Shown: positions 42,964 through 51,760 of the stretch, one piece after another
Numbering within the stretch: the first letter of the stretch is position 1
How the letters are laid out: every line of letters starts with the position of its first letter
DNA from: Halorubrum xinjiangense
Lineage (GTDB): Archaea; Halobacteriota; Halobacteria; Halobacteriales; Haloferacaceae
Assembly (NCBI RefSeq): GCF_900102375.1
Contig: NZ_FNBO01000012.1
Location: forward strand, 1-64,000
Direction of reading: 5' to 3'
Length of the DNA stretch: 64,000 bases
Made by a program: the position numbers and the translations under genes
The notes under the pieces: generated by a model
Seen by the model: the letters and a program-made list of their open reading frames with translations, nothing else
What the model was told of the DNA's origin: nothing
Databases searched by the model: none

Positions 42964-43968
42964 TCAGTACGCCTCCTCGGCCGAGATCGGTCCACTGAAC
43001 GCCGAGTACAGGACGGCGAAGTACGTGGCGATCAGCGGCAACAGCAGCGCCGCGCCGATCGACATGAGGTTCAGCGGCAACGTCGAGACGACGGCGTCCC
43101 TCACCGTCGCCCCCGTCGCCGGGTCGATACGCGGATACATGAGGATCGCGACCACCGCGATCAGCCCGTACGTCAGTCCCGCGGCCGCCGCGAGCGCGGC
43201 GACGTTCGCCCCGCGTCGAAGCGCGACGGCGTAGCCGACGCCGAGCGCGACGGAGGCGGCGACCAGCGCGATCACCGGGGGCGACAGCAGCGCGTCGACG
43301 CCGGCCGGGAGCCGGGCCGTCAGGACGCCGAGGGTCGCGACGACGGCGAGGAGGTACGCCGCGACGGCCTCGACTCCGAGCCGGGTCACCGTTTTGGGAA
43401 GCGCGTCTCGGGCTTTCAGCCGAAGGAACGCGGCGCCGGAAACGACGGTCAGCGCCGTGACGGTGACGCCCGTGACGACGCCGACGAGCGTGAACGAACG
43501 GGGGGTCCCGACGAGCCAGTTGCCCGCGAACGCGCCGAGGAGGAACGGCGCGAGGACGCTGCCGGCGACGAACGACCGTCCCCACCACCGCTGCCAGCGC
43601 TCGTCGTGGCGCTGTTCGTACATCTCCGGCGCCAGCCCCCGGAGGATGAGGGCGCCGAGGATGCCGAACATCAGCAGGTAGTGTCGGCTGAACAGCCCCG
43701 CGTACACCGACGGGAAGGCGGCGAACAGCGCGCCGCCGAAGACGACGAGCCACACCTCGTTCCCGTCCCAGAACGGCCCGATCGCGGACAGCACCGCCTC
43801 GCGCGCCTCGTCTTCGCGAAGCGTCGCGAAGATCGCGCCGGCGCCGAAGTCGAAGCCGTCGAGGAACAGGAACGTTCCGAGGATCGCGAACACCAGCGCG
43901 AACCACAGCTCCGGGAGCGGCAGGCCGAACACCGGGCCCGCCGCGAGCGCGTCGACGGCGCTAGTCAT
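42964..43968 (-). CDS. cydB: Cytochrome bd ubiquinol/menaquinol oxidase subunit II
   Basis: 334 residues with about eight membrane helices. The N-terminus has the conserved FLFLDGFDFGAGAIF, then SAIGPFWDGNEVWLVVFGGALFAAFPSVYAGLFSRHY and ILGALILRGLAPEMYE, all typical of CydB. The C-terminus is TYFAVLYSAFSGPISAEEAY. It is the partner of CydA in a high-affinity quinol:O2 oxidase. The start overlaps the cydA stop by 8 nt. The operon order is cydA-cydB-small membrane protein. Confidence 0.94.
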   Translation of the reverse strand: MTSAVDALAAGPVFGLPLPELWFALVFAILGTFLFLDGFDFGAGAIFATLREDEAREAVLSAIGPFWDGNEVWLVVFGGALFAAFPSVYAGLFSRHYLLMFGILGALILRGLAPEMYEQRHDERWQRWWGRSFVAGSVLAPFLLGAFAGNWLVGTPRSFTLVGVVTGVTVTALTVVSGAAFLRLKARDALPKTVTRLGVEAVAAYLLAVVATLGVLTARLPAGVDALLSPPVIALVAASVALGVGYAVALRRGANVAALAAAAGLTYGLIAVVAILMYPRIDPATGATVRDAVVSTLPLNLMSIGAALLLPLIATYFAVLYSAFSGPISAEEAY

Positions 43969-45385
43969 CGCCGGGCACCTCCGCGGGCGCGGCGTCGCGC
44001 TCGGCGGGGGAGTCCGACGGGCGCACGCTCGGAGGCCCCTCCCGGATCACTCGCGCGACGACGTACGTGTACAGCGCGAGGATGCCAGCGTAGACGCCGA
44101 CGAACCCCGCGAGCGTGACCATCGCTTCCGTCCCGGTGAGGCCGGGAGAGACCCCCTCGCTCGTCTTCAACACGCCCTGGATCACCCAGGGCTGGCGGCC
44201 GACCTCCGTGACGACCCACCCGAGCTCGACCGCGACCACGCCGAGCAGGCTGGACGCCATCAGCGCCTTGTGGAGCAGTCCGTCCTCGAACAGCTCGCCC
44301 GTGTACCACCGGTAGCCGCCCCAGAACGCGAGCAGGATGAACCAAAAGCCCATCCCGACCATCGCGCGGAACGACCAGAACACGATGGCGACAGGCGGCG
44401 CCTCCGTGTCGAACGTGTTCAGGCCGCGTATCTCCGCGGTCGCGTCGCCCCCGCTGGCGAGCCACGACGCCCCGCCCGGGATGCCGATGCCGAACAGCTC
44501 CTTCGCGCGGGGGTCGGTGAACTGGCCCAGATCGGTCGGAATCGCGAAGATGTACTCCGGGACGTACGCCTCGGTGTCCCAGACCGCCTCCATGGCGGCG
44601 AACTTCTGCGGTTGCGTCTCGTAGACGTGACGCGCGTACAGGTCGCCCTGGAGCACCTGTAACGGGGCCGTGATGAGCAGCGCGACCAGCGCAATCTTGA
44701 GCGTCTTCTGCCAGAAGACGATGTTCTTCGTCTGGTGCCCCCAGACGTGGTGTCGGTAGACGTAGTACGCGGAGACGCCGGCCATGAACAGCGCCACCGA
44801 CTCGACCGCGGCGTTTTGCATGTGGACGTACATGTACCCGAACCGCGGAGTCAGGTACGCCGCGACCGGATCGACGAGGTGGACCACCTCCTGTCCGTCC
44901 TCGGTGACGAGCTCGTAGCCGCGCGGCATCTGCATCCACGAGTTCGCGATGAGGATCCAGACGGCGGAGAGCCACGTTCCGACGCCGACGGCGAGGCTTG
45001 AGACCATGTAGAGCCGGTCGGAGACGCGCTCGCGACCGAACACGAAGATGCCGAGGAACGTCGCCTCCAGCATGAACGCCATCATCCCCTCGACGGCGAG
45101 CGGGCCGCCGAACAGCTCTCCGGCGGTGGTCGAGAACGCCGCGAAGTTGGTCCCGAACTCGAACTCGAGGACGATACCGGTGACCGTCCCGACGACGAAC
45201 GAGATAGCGAAGATCTTGGTCCAGAAGCGACGCAACTGCTCGTACACCGGATCGCCGCCCCGGACATCCTTCCACGTGAAGTAGATCAGGAACGGCGCCA
45301 GCCCCATGCTCATCACCGGGAAGATGATGTGGACGATCGTCGTCAGGGCGAACTGGAATCGGCTTGCGAGTACTGGGTCGATCAT
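43961..45385 (-). CDS. cydA: Cytochrome bd oxidase subunit I
   Basis: 474 residues, nine-helix heme subunit. The N-terminus MIDPVLASRFQFALTTIVHI contains His19, the heme b595 ligand; YVHMQNAAVESVALFMAGVS contains the heme b558 His; and the Met ligand region lies in FRAMVGMGFWFILL. The GRQPW motif (VTEVGRQPWVIQG) is conserved. The Q-loop is short, as in non-enterobacterial CydA. It reduces O2 to water with quinol at very low O2. Two operator motifs (45482-45575) lie upstream of the start. Expression under low oxygen or sulfur stress is likely but not shown. Confidence 0.95.
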   Translation of the reverse strand: MIDPVLASRFQFALTTIVHIIFPVMSMGLAPFLIYFTWKDVRGGDPVYEQLRRFWTKIFAISFVVGTVTGIVLEFEFGTNFAAFSTTAGELFGGPLAVEGMMAFMLEATFLGIFVFGRERVSDRLYMVSSLAVGVGTWLSAVWILIANSWMQMPRGYELVTEDGQEVVHLVDPVAAYLTPRFGYMYVHMQNAAVESVALFMAGVSAYYVYRHHVWGHQTKNIVFWQKTLKIALVALLITAPLQVLQGDLYARHVYETQPQKFAAMEAVWDTEAYVPEYIFAIPTDLGQFTDPRAKELFGIGIPGGASWLASGGDATAEIRGLNTFDTEAPPVAIVFWSFRAMVGMGFWFILLAFWGGYRWYTGELFEDGLLHKALMASSLLGVVAVELGWVVTEVGRQPWVIQGVLKTSEGVSPGLTGTEAMVTLAGFVGVYAGILALYTYVVARVIREGPPSVRPSDSPAERDAAPAEVPGDD

Positions 45386-45481
45386 GTTGTGGTGAGTGGC
45401 TGCGTCGGAGGGTCACTCCGCCGTGCGCCGCGGTCGATCGCTGTGTCTGACGCTGAGCACTCCTCCTCCATAACCCCGGAG

Positions 45482-45575
45482 TTGGCACAGGACAAGCGTC
45501 GGTCGAGTGCCGCCGTTACCCGGCGTCGAGGCAGCGAGGCCTCGACGAGGCGCTCCGGTAGTTGTCCTGCGCCAA
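45482..45575. promoter_or_regulatory. Two inverted operator motifs between cydA and a small gene
   Basis: TTGGCACAGGACAA (45482-45495) and, in reverse, TTGTCCTGCGCCAA (45562-45575) form a 14-nt inverted repeat (13 of 14 pair) separated by 66 nt. Both fit TTGKC-N4-GACAA. They flank the divergent promoters of cydAB (start 45385) and the small membrane protein gene (45613). DNA looping between two dimers of one regulator is possible. Confidence 0.55.
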
Positions 45576-45612
45576 CCCATCTCTTTGGTGGCCGAAGCGA
45601 TTGCGTTCGCTC

Positions 45613-45792
45613 ATGGGGACACGGCACGCCGTGTTAGCGCTCGTCGCGCTCGTCACGCTGATAATGGTCGCTAGAGCGGTTCTCGCCGGCCTCGACGGTG
45701 ACTTCGGGACGGTCGGTCGGCAGGTCGGCGTCGGCGGGATCATCTTCGCGTTCGGCGTGGGGCTGTACCGGAACTGGGAGTCGGTCGGCTGA
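45613..45792 (+). CDS. Small membrane protein divergent from cydAB
   Basis: 59 residues. Two hydrophobic segments (HAVLALVALVTLIMVARAVLAGL and VGVGGIIFAFGVGLYRN). It shares the regulatory region with cydAB and its ATG lies 38 nt from the second operator motif. Family not recognised; a link to respiration is a guess from position. Confidence 0.55.
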   Translation: MGTRHAVLALVALVTLIMVARAVLAGLDGDFGTVGRQVGVGGIIFAFGVGLYRNWESVG

Positions 45793-45902
45793 GGCGGGGG
45801 ACCGGTCCGCGTCGGGGTCGGTCGCGCTCCAGTCACGGCGTCCGTTCGCCGGCTCAGCCCCCAGTCCGTCGCGGCGTCCGCAAGACGTCGTCGCGGCGGC
45901 CG

Positions 45903-46121
45903 TCAAGACTCCTCCGCGGACTCGTCACGTCCGTCTCCCTCGTCGCTCCGTTCCCCGGCGCGGAGCCGTTCGGCGACCCTGTGCCGAAGGCGATCGAAGG
46001 GCCGCGAACAGGCGCCGCACTCGGCACAGGAGACGTCCGCACAGGAGAGCGAGGCGCCACAGCGCGGACACGAGAGCCCGTTCGCCGGGTCGAACTCGTA
46101 CTCGCAGCGCGGACAGATCAC
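45903..46121 (-). CDS. Small double zinc-ribbon protein encoded after feoB
   Basis: 72 residues from a GTG that overlaps the feoB stop (GTGA). It reads ICPRCEYEFDPANGLSCPRCG, then SCADVSCAECGACSRPF: four CxxC-type pairs, enough for two zinc or iron-sulfur sites, with a helical basic-acidic tail. In bacteria a short Cys-rich protein (FeoC, or the FeoB-associated Cys-rich membrane protein) often follows feoB; this soluble ribbon takes that place here. It may bind iron or regulate FeoB. It is too short and too coupled to be a chance frame. Confidence 0.75.
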   Translation of the reverse strand: MICPRCEYEFDPANGLSCPRCGASLSCADVSCAECGACSRPFDRLRHRVAERLRAGERSDEGDGRDESAEES

Positions 46122-48043
46122 GCGATCACCTCCAGCGCGGCCGCGACGACCCCGCCGACGGTAAACGCCGTGACCCAAGAGCCGACCCACACGAGGAGCG
46201 CGCTCCGCGCGTCGCGCTCCCTGAGTATTACCGCCATCGTGAGGATACAGGGCACGAACAGCGTGACGACGATCAGCCCCACGAATGTCTGTGACGCCGA
46301 CAGCGTCGCGTCGGTCATCCCGGCGGCGGCGAAGTCGCGCCGGATCAGCCCCAAGACGAGCACCTGCCCGAACGACGCCGGTAAGCCGAGCGCCGCGGTC
46401 AGCGGCCGAAGGGCCTCGACTATCGCGTCCAGCGCTCCGACGTAGTCGAGCGTCGACACCGCGGCTGCGGTCGCCCCGAACAGGGGGACCGCCTCCCTGA
46501 GGAACGCGGCGCTCCGGTTTGCCGTCTTTCGAGCGACGTTCCCCGGGCGAGGGACGCGCAGCCGCGGCAGCTGCTCGATCAACGGGTCCTGTCGACCGGG
46601 GAGCGCCCGGTCGAGGAAGACGCCGGCGACCCCGAGGACCCCGAGCAGCACCGCAAGGTAGCCGCCCCACCAGGCAACGCCAAGCCCGGCCAGCAACCCC
46701 ATGATGACGCCGATCTGCGCCGAGCAGGGGATCGCGAGCCCCAGCAGCGCTGTTGTGATGAGCCGCTCCCGACGTGACCCCACCATTCGGGTCGAGATGA
46801 CCGCCATCGTCACACATCCTACGCCGACGATAAGCGGGACGACCGCGCGGCCGTTGAGACCGATCCGGTTGAGTCCCCTGTCAGTCAAGACGGCCAGTCG
46901 CGGCAGCAGGCCGGCGTCCTCGAGTGTCCCGATCACGAGGTAGAACGCGATCACGAGCGGGAGCAGGACACCGAGAACGTACTGGACGGTGATGGTCACC
47001 AGCCCCAAGTTGTCGTTGACGAGCAGGAACTCGACTGGAGCGGCCCACTCGCTCGCCGGGAGCAGGTCCGCGACGGCCGTCTCGACCGCGGGATTGTAGT
47101 ACCGGCCGAAGAACACCCCCTCTGCGTAACCGACGACTCGCTGCGCGACGATCACCCCCATGAGGTAGAAGACCGTGGCGAGGAGTCCGATCGCGATCGG
47201 GACCCCGGTCACCGGCCGCATCAGCAGGTCGCCGAGCCGCTGCCCGGCGGCCCGCCCGGAGCCGGTGTCCCGTTCCACCGCGTCGACGATCGATCGGACC
47301 CGATTCCGACGCTCGCGGTACACCGCCTCTCGATCTTCCACGTTGGCGAGCGGCCCGTCCCCCCCGTCGGCCACGAGGCCGCGGGCGCCGACGCGGCGGG
47401 CCGTTGGTTCGTCGCCCTCGACGAGGAGGGTCTTCTCTGCCCGGCTGGCCTCGACTGCGTCGGGAAGCGCGTCGTAGTGTGAGTCGACGGGCGTCGACGC
47501 GGGGGCGGACGCCTCTGGGAGCCGCTCCCGGAGTTCGTCGACGCCCGACCCGGTGACGGCGACGGTCGGTACGACCGGGACGCCGAGGGCCACCTCCAGG
47601 GCGTCGACGTCCACCTCGACGCCGTCCGCCTCGAGTTCGTCCATCATGTTCAACGCGACGACCGTCGGAACGCCCATGTCCAGAATCTGTAGGGTCACGA
47701 ACAGGTCCCGGTCGAGTCGCGTGGCGTCGATGACGTTTACGACTGCGTCCGCCTCGAGGACAGTTTCTCGGGTGACCCGTTCCTCCTCGGAGAACGACGA
47801 GATACCGTGAACCCCGGGAGTGTCGGTCAGGCGAGTCGGGCCGACGGTCACCGCGGTCGTCTCGACCGTGGTGCCGGGGTAGTTCGAGACGTCGGCGTAC
47901 TCGGCCGTGAGCCTGCCGAAAAGCACACTCTTGCCCGCGTTTGGGGCGCCCACTAGCGCCACCTCGGTGTGGCCGAGACCGGGTCCGCCCGCCGTCCCCT
48001 CGTTCGCCGCCTCATCGTTCACCGCCTCGCCGTTCGCCGTCAT
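46118..48043 (-). CDS. feoB: Ferrous iron transporter B
   Basis: 641 residues. N-terminal G domain with G1 ALVGAPNAGKSVLFGRLT, G2 region NYPGTTVETTA, G3 LTDTPGVHGISSFSEEE and G4 ALNMMDE (NMMD). A helical linker is followed by the membrane part with Gate motifs (VPLIVGVGCVTMAVISTRM and AIPCSAQIGVIMG with the Cys of the iron path) and FVPCILTMAVILRERD near the end. It moves Fe(II) across the cytoplasmic membrane. The start overlaps the feoA stop (ATGA), and the stop overlaps the zinc-ribbon gene. Confidence 0.94.
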   Translation of the reverse strand: MTANGEAVNDEAANEGTAGGPGLGHTEVALVGAPNAGKSVLFGRLTAEYADVSNYPGTTVETTAVTVGPTRLTDTPGVHGISSFSEEERVTRETVLEADAVVNVIDATRLDRDLFVTLQILDMGVPTVVALNMMDELEADGVEVDVDALEVALGVPVVPTVAVTGSGVDELRERLPEASAPASTPVDSHYDALPDAVEASRAEKTLLVEGDEPTARRVGARGLVADGGDGPLANVEDREAVYRERRNRVRSIVDAVERDTGSGRAAGQRLGDLLMRPVTGVPIAIGLLATVFYLMGVIVAQRVVGYAEGVFFGRYYNPAVETAVADLLPASEWAAPVEFLLVNDNLGLVTITVQYVLGVLLPLVIAFYLVIGTLEDAGLLPRLAVLTDRGLNRIGLNGRAVVPLIVGVGCVTMAVISTRMVGSRRERLITTALLGLAIPCSAQIGVIMGLLAGLGVAWWGGYLAVLLGVLGVAGVFLDRALPGRQDPLIEQLPRLRVPRPGNVARKTANRSAAFLREAVPLFGATAAAVSTLDYVGALDAIVEALRPLTAALGLPASFGQVLVLGLIRRDFAAAGMTDATLSASQTFVGLIVVTLFVPCILTMAVILRERDARSALLVWVGSWVTAFTVGGVVAAALEVIA

Positions 48044-48282
48044 CGCCGTTCGCCGTCGGGTCCCGCTCGTTTGACGGTGATCTCTCGGGCGAGCGGCCGT
48101 CCCAGCGCCACCTCCGTCCCGCGACGCCGCACGACGACCGGCCCGTTACGGATCCGCCGGTGACACTTGACGCGGCCGTCGAGGAGGCCCAGCCGCAGCA
48201 GTCGAACACGCGACTCGTCGTCCGGTACCTCGATCAGTTCTATCCACTCGTTCGTCGGGACATCGACCAGCGCGGCCACCAT
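48040..48282 (-). CDS. feoA: Ferrous iron transport protein A
   Basis: 80 residues, SH3-like fold: LIEVPDDESRVRLLRLGLLDGRVKCHRRIRNGPVVVRRRGTEVALGRPLAREITVK. It is a cytosolic partner that regulates FeoB. First gene of the operon feoA-feoB-zinc ribbon with 4-nt overlaps. Its ATG is fused to a DtxR-like palindrome (48282-48297), indicating repression by iron. Confidence 0.85.
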   Translation of the reverse strand: MVAALVDVPTNEWIELIEVPDDESRVRLLRLGLLDGRVKCHRRIRNGPVVVRRRGTEVALGRPLAREITVKRAGPDGERR

Positions 48283-48345
48283 TTAGGTGTGCCTAAAACC
48301 ACGCCCGTATTGGGCGGCATGCCGAATTATGTGGCATTATATAAG
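48282..48345 (-). promoter_or_regulatory. feo promoter with DtxR-like operator
   Basis: TTTAGG-TGTG-CCTAAA (48282-48297) is a perfect palindrome touching the feoA start, in the style of iron-dependent DtxR/SirR/Idr sites (TTAGG...CCTAA). An imperfect stem CGCCC-GTATT-GGGCG is at 48302-48316. The TATA box ATTATATAAG (48336-48345) would start transcription near 48315, so the operator lies in the leader and would block elongation or initiation. The regulator gene is not in this window. Confidence 0.65.
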
Positions 48346-48646
48346 CGTCTCGCGTCCGGCACCAGCCGTCGAGCGAGCCGTGAGTCCTGCCTCTTGTAGC
48401 CGCCGTGGTCCGTACCGCGGAGCGCTTCGAGGGGTTGACGGCCGCCGGCGCTCCCGCGACGACCGGCCCGCTGACCGATACTTCGTCGCCGTCCAGCGCG
48501 ACGGCGGCCTCGAGGACATCGTCGCCGGCGAGCCGACCGAGGTCGCCGGTACTCCCGGGAGCCGCCGCACCTGCGACCCGCTCGCAGCGCGACGGCTCTC
48601 GGGGCGGAGCGAGAGGCAAAAATCGGACGGCGAAGCGCCGAACCGA
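48346..48646. other. Gene-free interval between lonB and feoA
   Basis: About 300 bases with no gene that can be supported. A reverse-strand open frame of 108 codons (to 48293) is acidic in part but runs into the feo promoter and lacks any known pattern. No repeat of the stem-loop family is present. Confidence 0.45.
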
Positions 48647-50935
48647 TTACTGCGGGCTCGGGTTCGACGGCCCGGAGACGTTGCCGTCCTTCAGCGCCGA
48701 GCCGGTGATCGACTTCAGCCGGGAGACGAGCGAGTCCTTCTCGGCCTCGCCCTCTAAGGCGATGTCGAGGACCTCGCTGATGTGCGAGACGGGGATGACC
48801 TCGATCATCTCCTCGTACTCGTCTTCGATCATCACGTCCTGCTCGTTGGCCGCGGGGATGATCACCCGGTCGCAGCCGGCCTTCGCGGCCGCCTCGATCT
48901 TGTGGGTGACCCCGCCGACGGGGAGCACGTCGCCACGGACCGACAGCGAGCCGGTCATCGCGAGGCTCTGGTCGACGCCGACGTTCTCCAGCGCGGAGAT
49001 GACGGCGGTCGCGACCGTGATGGACGCGGAGTCGCCGTCGACGCCCTGCTGGCCCGTCTGGATGAACTGGATGTGGATGTCCTTCTCCGAGATGTTCTCG
49101 TCGGAGAACTTCTTGATGATCGCCGAGACGTTCTGGACCGACTCCTCGGCCATCTCCTTGAGCTGGCCGGTGGCGATCACCTGGCCGCCGCTCTGGGTCG
49201 GCGTCACCTCGGCCATCACCGGGAGCATGATCCCGGAGTCCTCGCCCATCACGGCGAGGCCGTTGACGCGGCCGGCGACGTAGCCGTCGGAGACCTGTAG
49301 CTCGTAGTCCTTCCGACGCTCGATGTAGTCGTCGGCGAGCTGCTGTTCGATGGACCGCGAGCGGCCCTTCGCCTGAAGGACGTGGTCGCGGGTCGTGTGT
49401 TCGGCGTCCTCGCCGCGGGCGATGTCACCCGCGACGCGGACCAGCCCGCCGAGGTTCCGGAACAGGAGGGTGAGGTGGCCCTTCCGGCCGGAGCGGCGCT
49501 TGGCCTCGAGGATGACCTCCTCGACGGCCTCGGCCGTGAACTCCGGCAGGCGGCCGTCCTTCGCGACCTCCTGGGCGATGAACCGGACGTACTTCCGGCG
49601 CATCTCCGGGGTGTCCTCGATGGTGTCTTCCATGTACACCTCGTAGCCGTACCCCTTAATGCGGCTCCGGAGCGCCGGGTGCATGTTCTCCATCGCGTCG
49701 AGGTTCCCGGCCGCGATCATGACGAAGTCCGTCGGGACGGGCTCGGTCTGGACCATCGCGCCCGAGGAGCGCTCGGACTGGCCCGTGATCGAGAACTCGC
49801 CCTCCTGGATCGCCGTCATGAGGTGCTGCTGGCTGCGGATGTCGAGCGTGTTGATCTCGTCGATGAACAGCACGCCCTTGTTCGCCTTGTGGATGGCGCC
49901 CGCCTCGACGCGGTCGTGGCTGGGCGTCTCCATCCCGCCGGACTGGAACGGGTCGTGCCGGACGTCGCCGAGCAGCGCGCCGGCGTGCGCGCCGGTCGCG
50001 TCGCGGAACGGCGCGGTCTTCGTGTCGCCGTTGTTCACCAGCAGGTTCGGGATCATCGCGTCCGACCCGCGGTTGAGGTAGCGGAAGACGAGGTAGACGA
50101 CCCCGGCGGCGATGATGCCGACGAGGATCTGGCCGACGATGATGAGCGCGTAGCCCAGCACGACGGCGATGATGATCCACATGAGGAGCGACCGCATCTG
50201 GTTGCGCTTGCGCGCCTCCTCGCGGTGCGCCTCGACGATCTGGTCGCCCTTGCCGGCCGGCACCGTCCGGACCTTCGGCTTGTTGCCGTCGTCGGGGTTG
50301 TGATACACCAGGACGTCCTGGAGCTCCTCTTTGGGGAGGAGCTCGGACATCGCTTTTGCCAGCATCGACTTCCCGGTCCCGGGCGACCCGATCATCATCA
50401 CGTGGCGGCGCTGCTTCGCCGCCTTGATGATCACGTCGCGGGCGTGTTCCTGCCCGATGACCTGGTCGACGAGCCGGTCGGGAATCTCGAGCTCGGCCGT
50501 CGTGTCGATCTTGAGCCCGCCGAGGAGGTCGTCCTCGTCCGGGTCCTCCTCTATCTCGGCGCCCTCGACCTCGACTGTGCTGCCGAGCTCGTCGATCCCC
50601 CCGTCGTCGGTCGGTTCGGGGGTATTGGCGTTCCGACTCCCGTCGGGACCCTCACCGACGACCTCGGTCTCGTCGAACCCGTCCCCGTCGTCGACGATGA
50701 CCCCGTCGTCCCAGGGCTTGTCCCCGTCGTCGGGGTCCGCGGCCGACTCCTCGCCGGAGTCGGCGGCCGGGTCTTCGTCGACGCCGGGGTCGTTCGCCGG
50801 ACCGTCGTCGGGCTCGGGGTCGCCGTGCGTGGCGTCCTTGCCGTTTCCCGCCGGACTCGAGTCGTCGACGCCGCCGTGGGGCGGTTCGTCGGGGTCGTCG
50901 GCCGTCGGGTCGTTCGTGTCCTTCTCGTTGCTCAT
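48647..50935 (-). CDS. lonB: ATP-dependent protease LonB (membrane-anchored archaeal Lon)
   Basis: 762 residues. An acidic disordered N-terminal extension of about 130 residues (unusually long) precedes the AAA+ domain: Walker A IGSPGTGKSMLAKAMSELLP and Walker B VLFIDEINTLDI. The two-helix membrane insertion (LLMWIIIAVVLGYALIIV, IIAAGVVYLVFRYL) typical of archaeal LonB interrupts the AAA+ domain. The C-terminal protease domain has the catalytic Ser in GVDGDSASITVATAVISAL and Lys in GVTHKIEAAAKAGC. It degrades membrane and regulatory proteins (bacterioruberin level in Haloferax is known). It is essential in Haloferax. Confidence 0.95.
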   Translation of the reverse strand: MSNEKDTNDPTADDPDEPPHGGVDDSSPAGNGKDATHGDPEPDDGPANDPGVDEDPAADSGEESAADPDDGDKPWDDGVIVDDGDGFDETEVVGEGPDGSRNANTPEPTDDGGIDELGSTVEVEGAEIEEDPDEDDLLGGLKIDTTAELEIPDRLVDQVIGQEHARDVIIKAAKQRRHVMMIGSPGTGKSMLAKAMSELLPKEELQDVLVYHNPDDGNKPKVRTVPAGKGDQIVEAHREEARKRNQMRSLLMWIIIAVVLGYALIIVGQILVGIIAAGVVYLVFRYLNRGSDAMIPNLLVNNGDTKTAPFRDATGAHAGALLGDVRHDPFQSGGMETPSHDRVEAGAIHKANKGVLFIDEINTLDIRSQQHLMTAIQEGEFSITGQSERSSGAMVQTEPVPTDFVMIAAGNLDAMENMHPALRSRIKGYGYEVYMEDTIEDTPEMRRKYVRFIAQEVAKDGRLPEFTAEAVEEVILEAKRRSGRKGHLTLLFRNLGGLVRVAGDIARGEDAEHTTRDHVLQAKGRSRSIEQQLADDYIERRKDYELQVSDGYVAGRVNGLAVMGEDSGIMLPVMAEVTPTQSGGQVIATGQLKEMAEESVQNVSAIIKKFSDENISEKDIHIQFIQTGQQGVDGDSASITVATAVISALENVGVDQSLAMTGSLSVRGDVLPVGGVTHKIEAAAKAGCDRVIIPAANEQDVMIEDEYEEMIEVIPVSHISEVLDIALEGEAEKDSLVSRLKSITGSALKDGNVSGPSNPSPQ

Positions 50936-51073
50936 AGAATCGGGTGTCGCTACCGAAAACGACGGGTCCGCTACTGATATACTTTCTCCCCCCGGAGGTG
51001 CCGGTTCGGAGGCAGTAAACGCCGCCTTGAAGCCGTGTATCTACCGATATCTCCCTCCAGCCGTTCCCACCGG

Positions 51074-51081
51074 GTTTATAA
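51074..51081 (+). promoter_or_regulatory. TATA box of nadM
   Basis: GGTTTATAAA centred near 51078 lies 28 nt before the ATG at 51106, the leaderless spacing. It supports that start over an in-frame ATG at 51082 inside the box. Confidence 0.6.
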
Positions 51082-51105
51082 ATGACGCCCACAGTACGTA
51101 GATTC

Positions 51106-51636
51106 ATGCGGGGGTTTTACATCGGCCGGTATCAGCCGTTTCACGACGGCCACCGACACATGGTGGAAGAGATCGCGGCGGATGTCGACGAGCTCGTCTT
51201 GGGAATCGGCTCCGCCGGCGACTCCCACACCACGCGGAACCCCTTTACCGCCGGCGAGCGCGTGATGATGGTGACGAAGGCGGTCGCGGAGCTGGACGCC
51301 ACCACCTACGTCGTCCCCATCGAGGACCTCGACCGGAACTCCGTCTGGGTGAGCCACGTCCAGAGCATGACCCCGCGGTTCGACGTCGCGTACTCGAACA
51401 ATCCGCTCGTGGTCCGCCTCTTCGAGGAGGCCGGCGTCGAGGTACGCCAGTCGCCGATGTTCCGCCGCGACGTGCTGGAGGGGACGGAACTCCGCGAGCG
51501 CATGATCCGCGGCCGCGACTGGGAGGACCTCGTCCCCGACGCCGTCGTCGACGTGATCCGCGAGGTCGACGGCGTCGAGCGCATCCGCCGGATCGCCGAG
51601 ACCGACTCGCTGGGCGAGGAGCCCTCGGACGAGTAG
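51106..51636 (+). CDS. nadM: Nicotinamide-nucleotide adenylyltransferase
   Basis: 176 residues. Archaeal NadM: RGFYIGRYQPFHDGHRHMVE contains the HxGH-type nucleotidyltransferase motif (FHDGH), then LVLGIGSAGDSHTTRNPFTAGERVMM (ISTxxPFT/RxNPFT-like loop), IEDLDRNSVWVSHV and YSNNPLVVRLFEEAGVEV. It joins NMN and ATP to give NAD. The start at 51106 places FYIGRYQPFH three residues in, as in relatives, and fits the TATA box. Complete, typical length. Confidence 0.95.
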   Translation: MRGFYIGRYQPFHDGHRHMVEEIAADVDELVLGIGSAGDSHTTRNPFTAGERVMMVTKAVAELDATTYVVPIEDLDRNSVWVSHVQSMTPRFDVAYSNNPLVVRLFEEAGVEVRQSPMFRRDVLEGTELRERMIRGRDWEDLVPDAVVDVIREVDGVERIRRIAETDSLGEEPSDE

Positions 51637-51760
51637 GGCGGTGAGTACTACTGTGAGAGTACCCGTTTGCCGCGAACCGTCGAACGCGAACTGACGGAGA
51701 ACAGCTTCGACGGCCTCGGTCGCTTATAAATAACTACCAGTTGATCGGCGGTGACCACCT

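Noticed and set aside
48293-48619. A 108-codon minus-strand frame upstream of feoA
   Set aside because: It would run through the feo promoter and operator, its last third is basic and pattern-free, and no start signal is visible.
49382-50977. A 531-codon plus-strand frame opposite lonB
   Set aside because: Shadow of the lonB codons; it lacks motifs and runs through the whole AAA+ gene.
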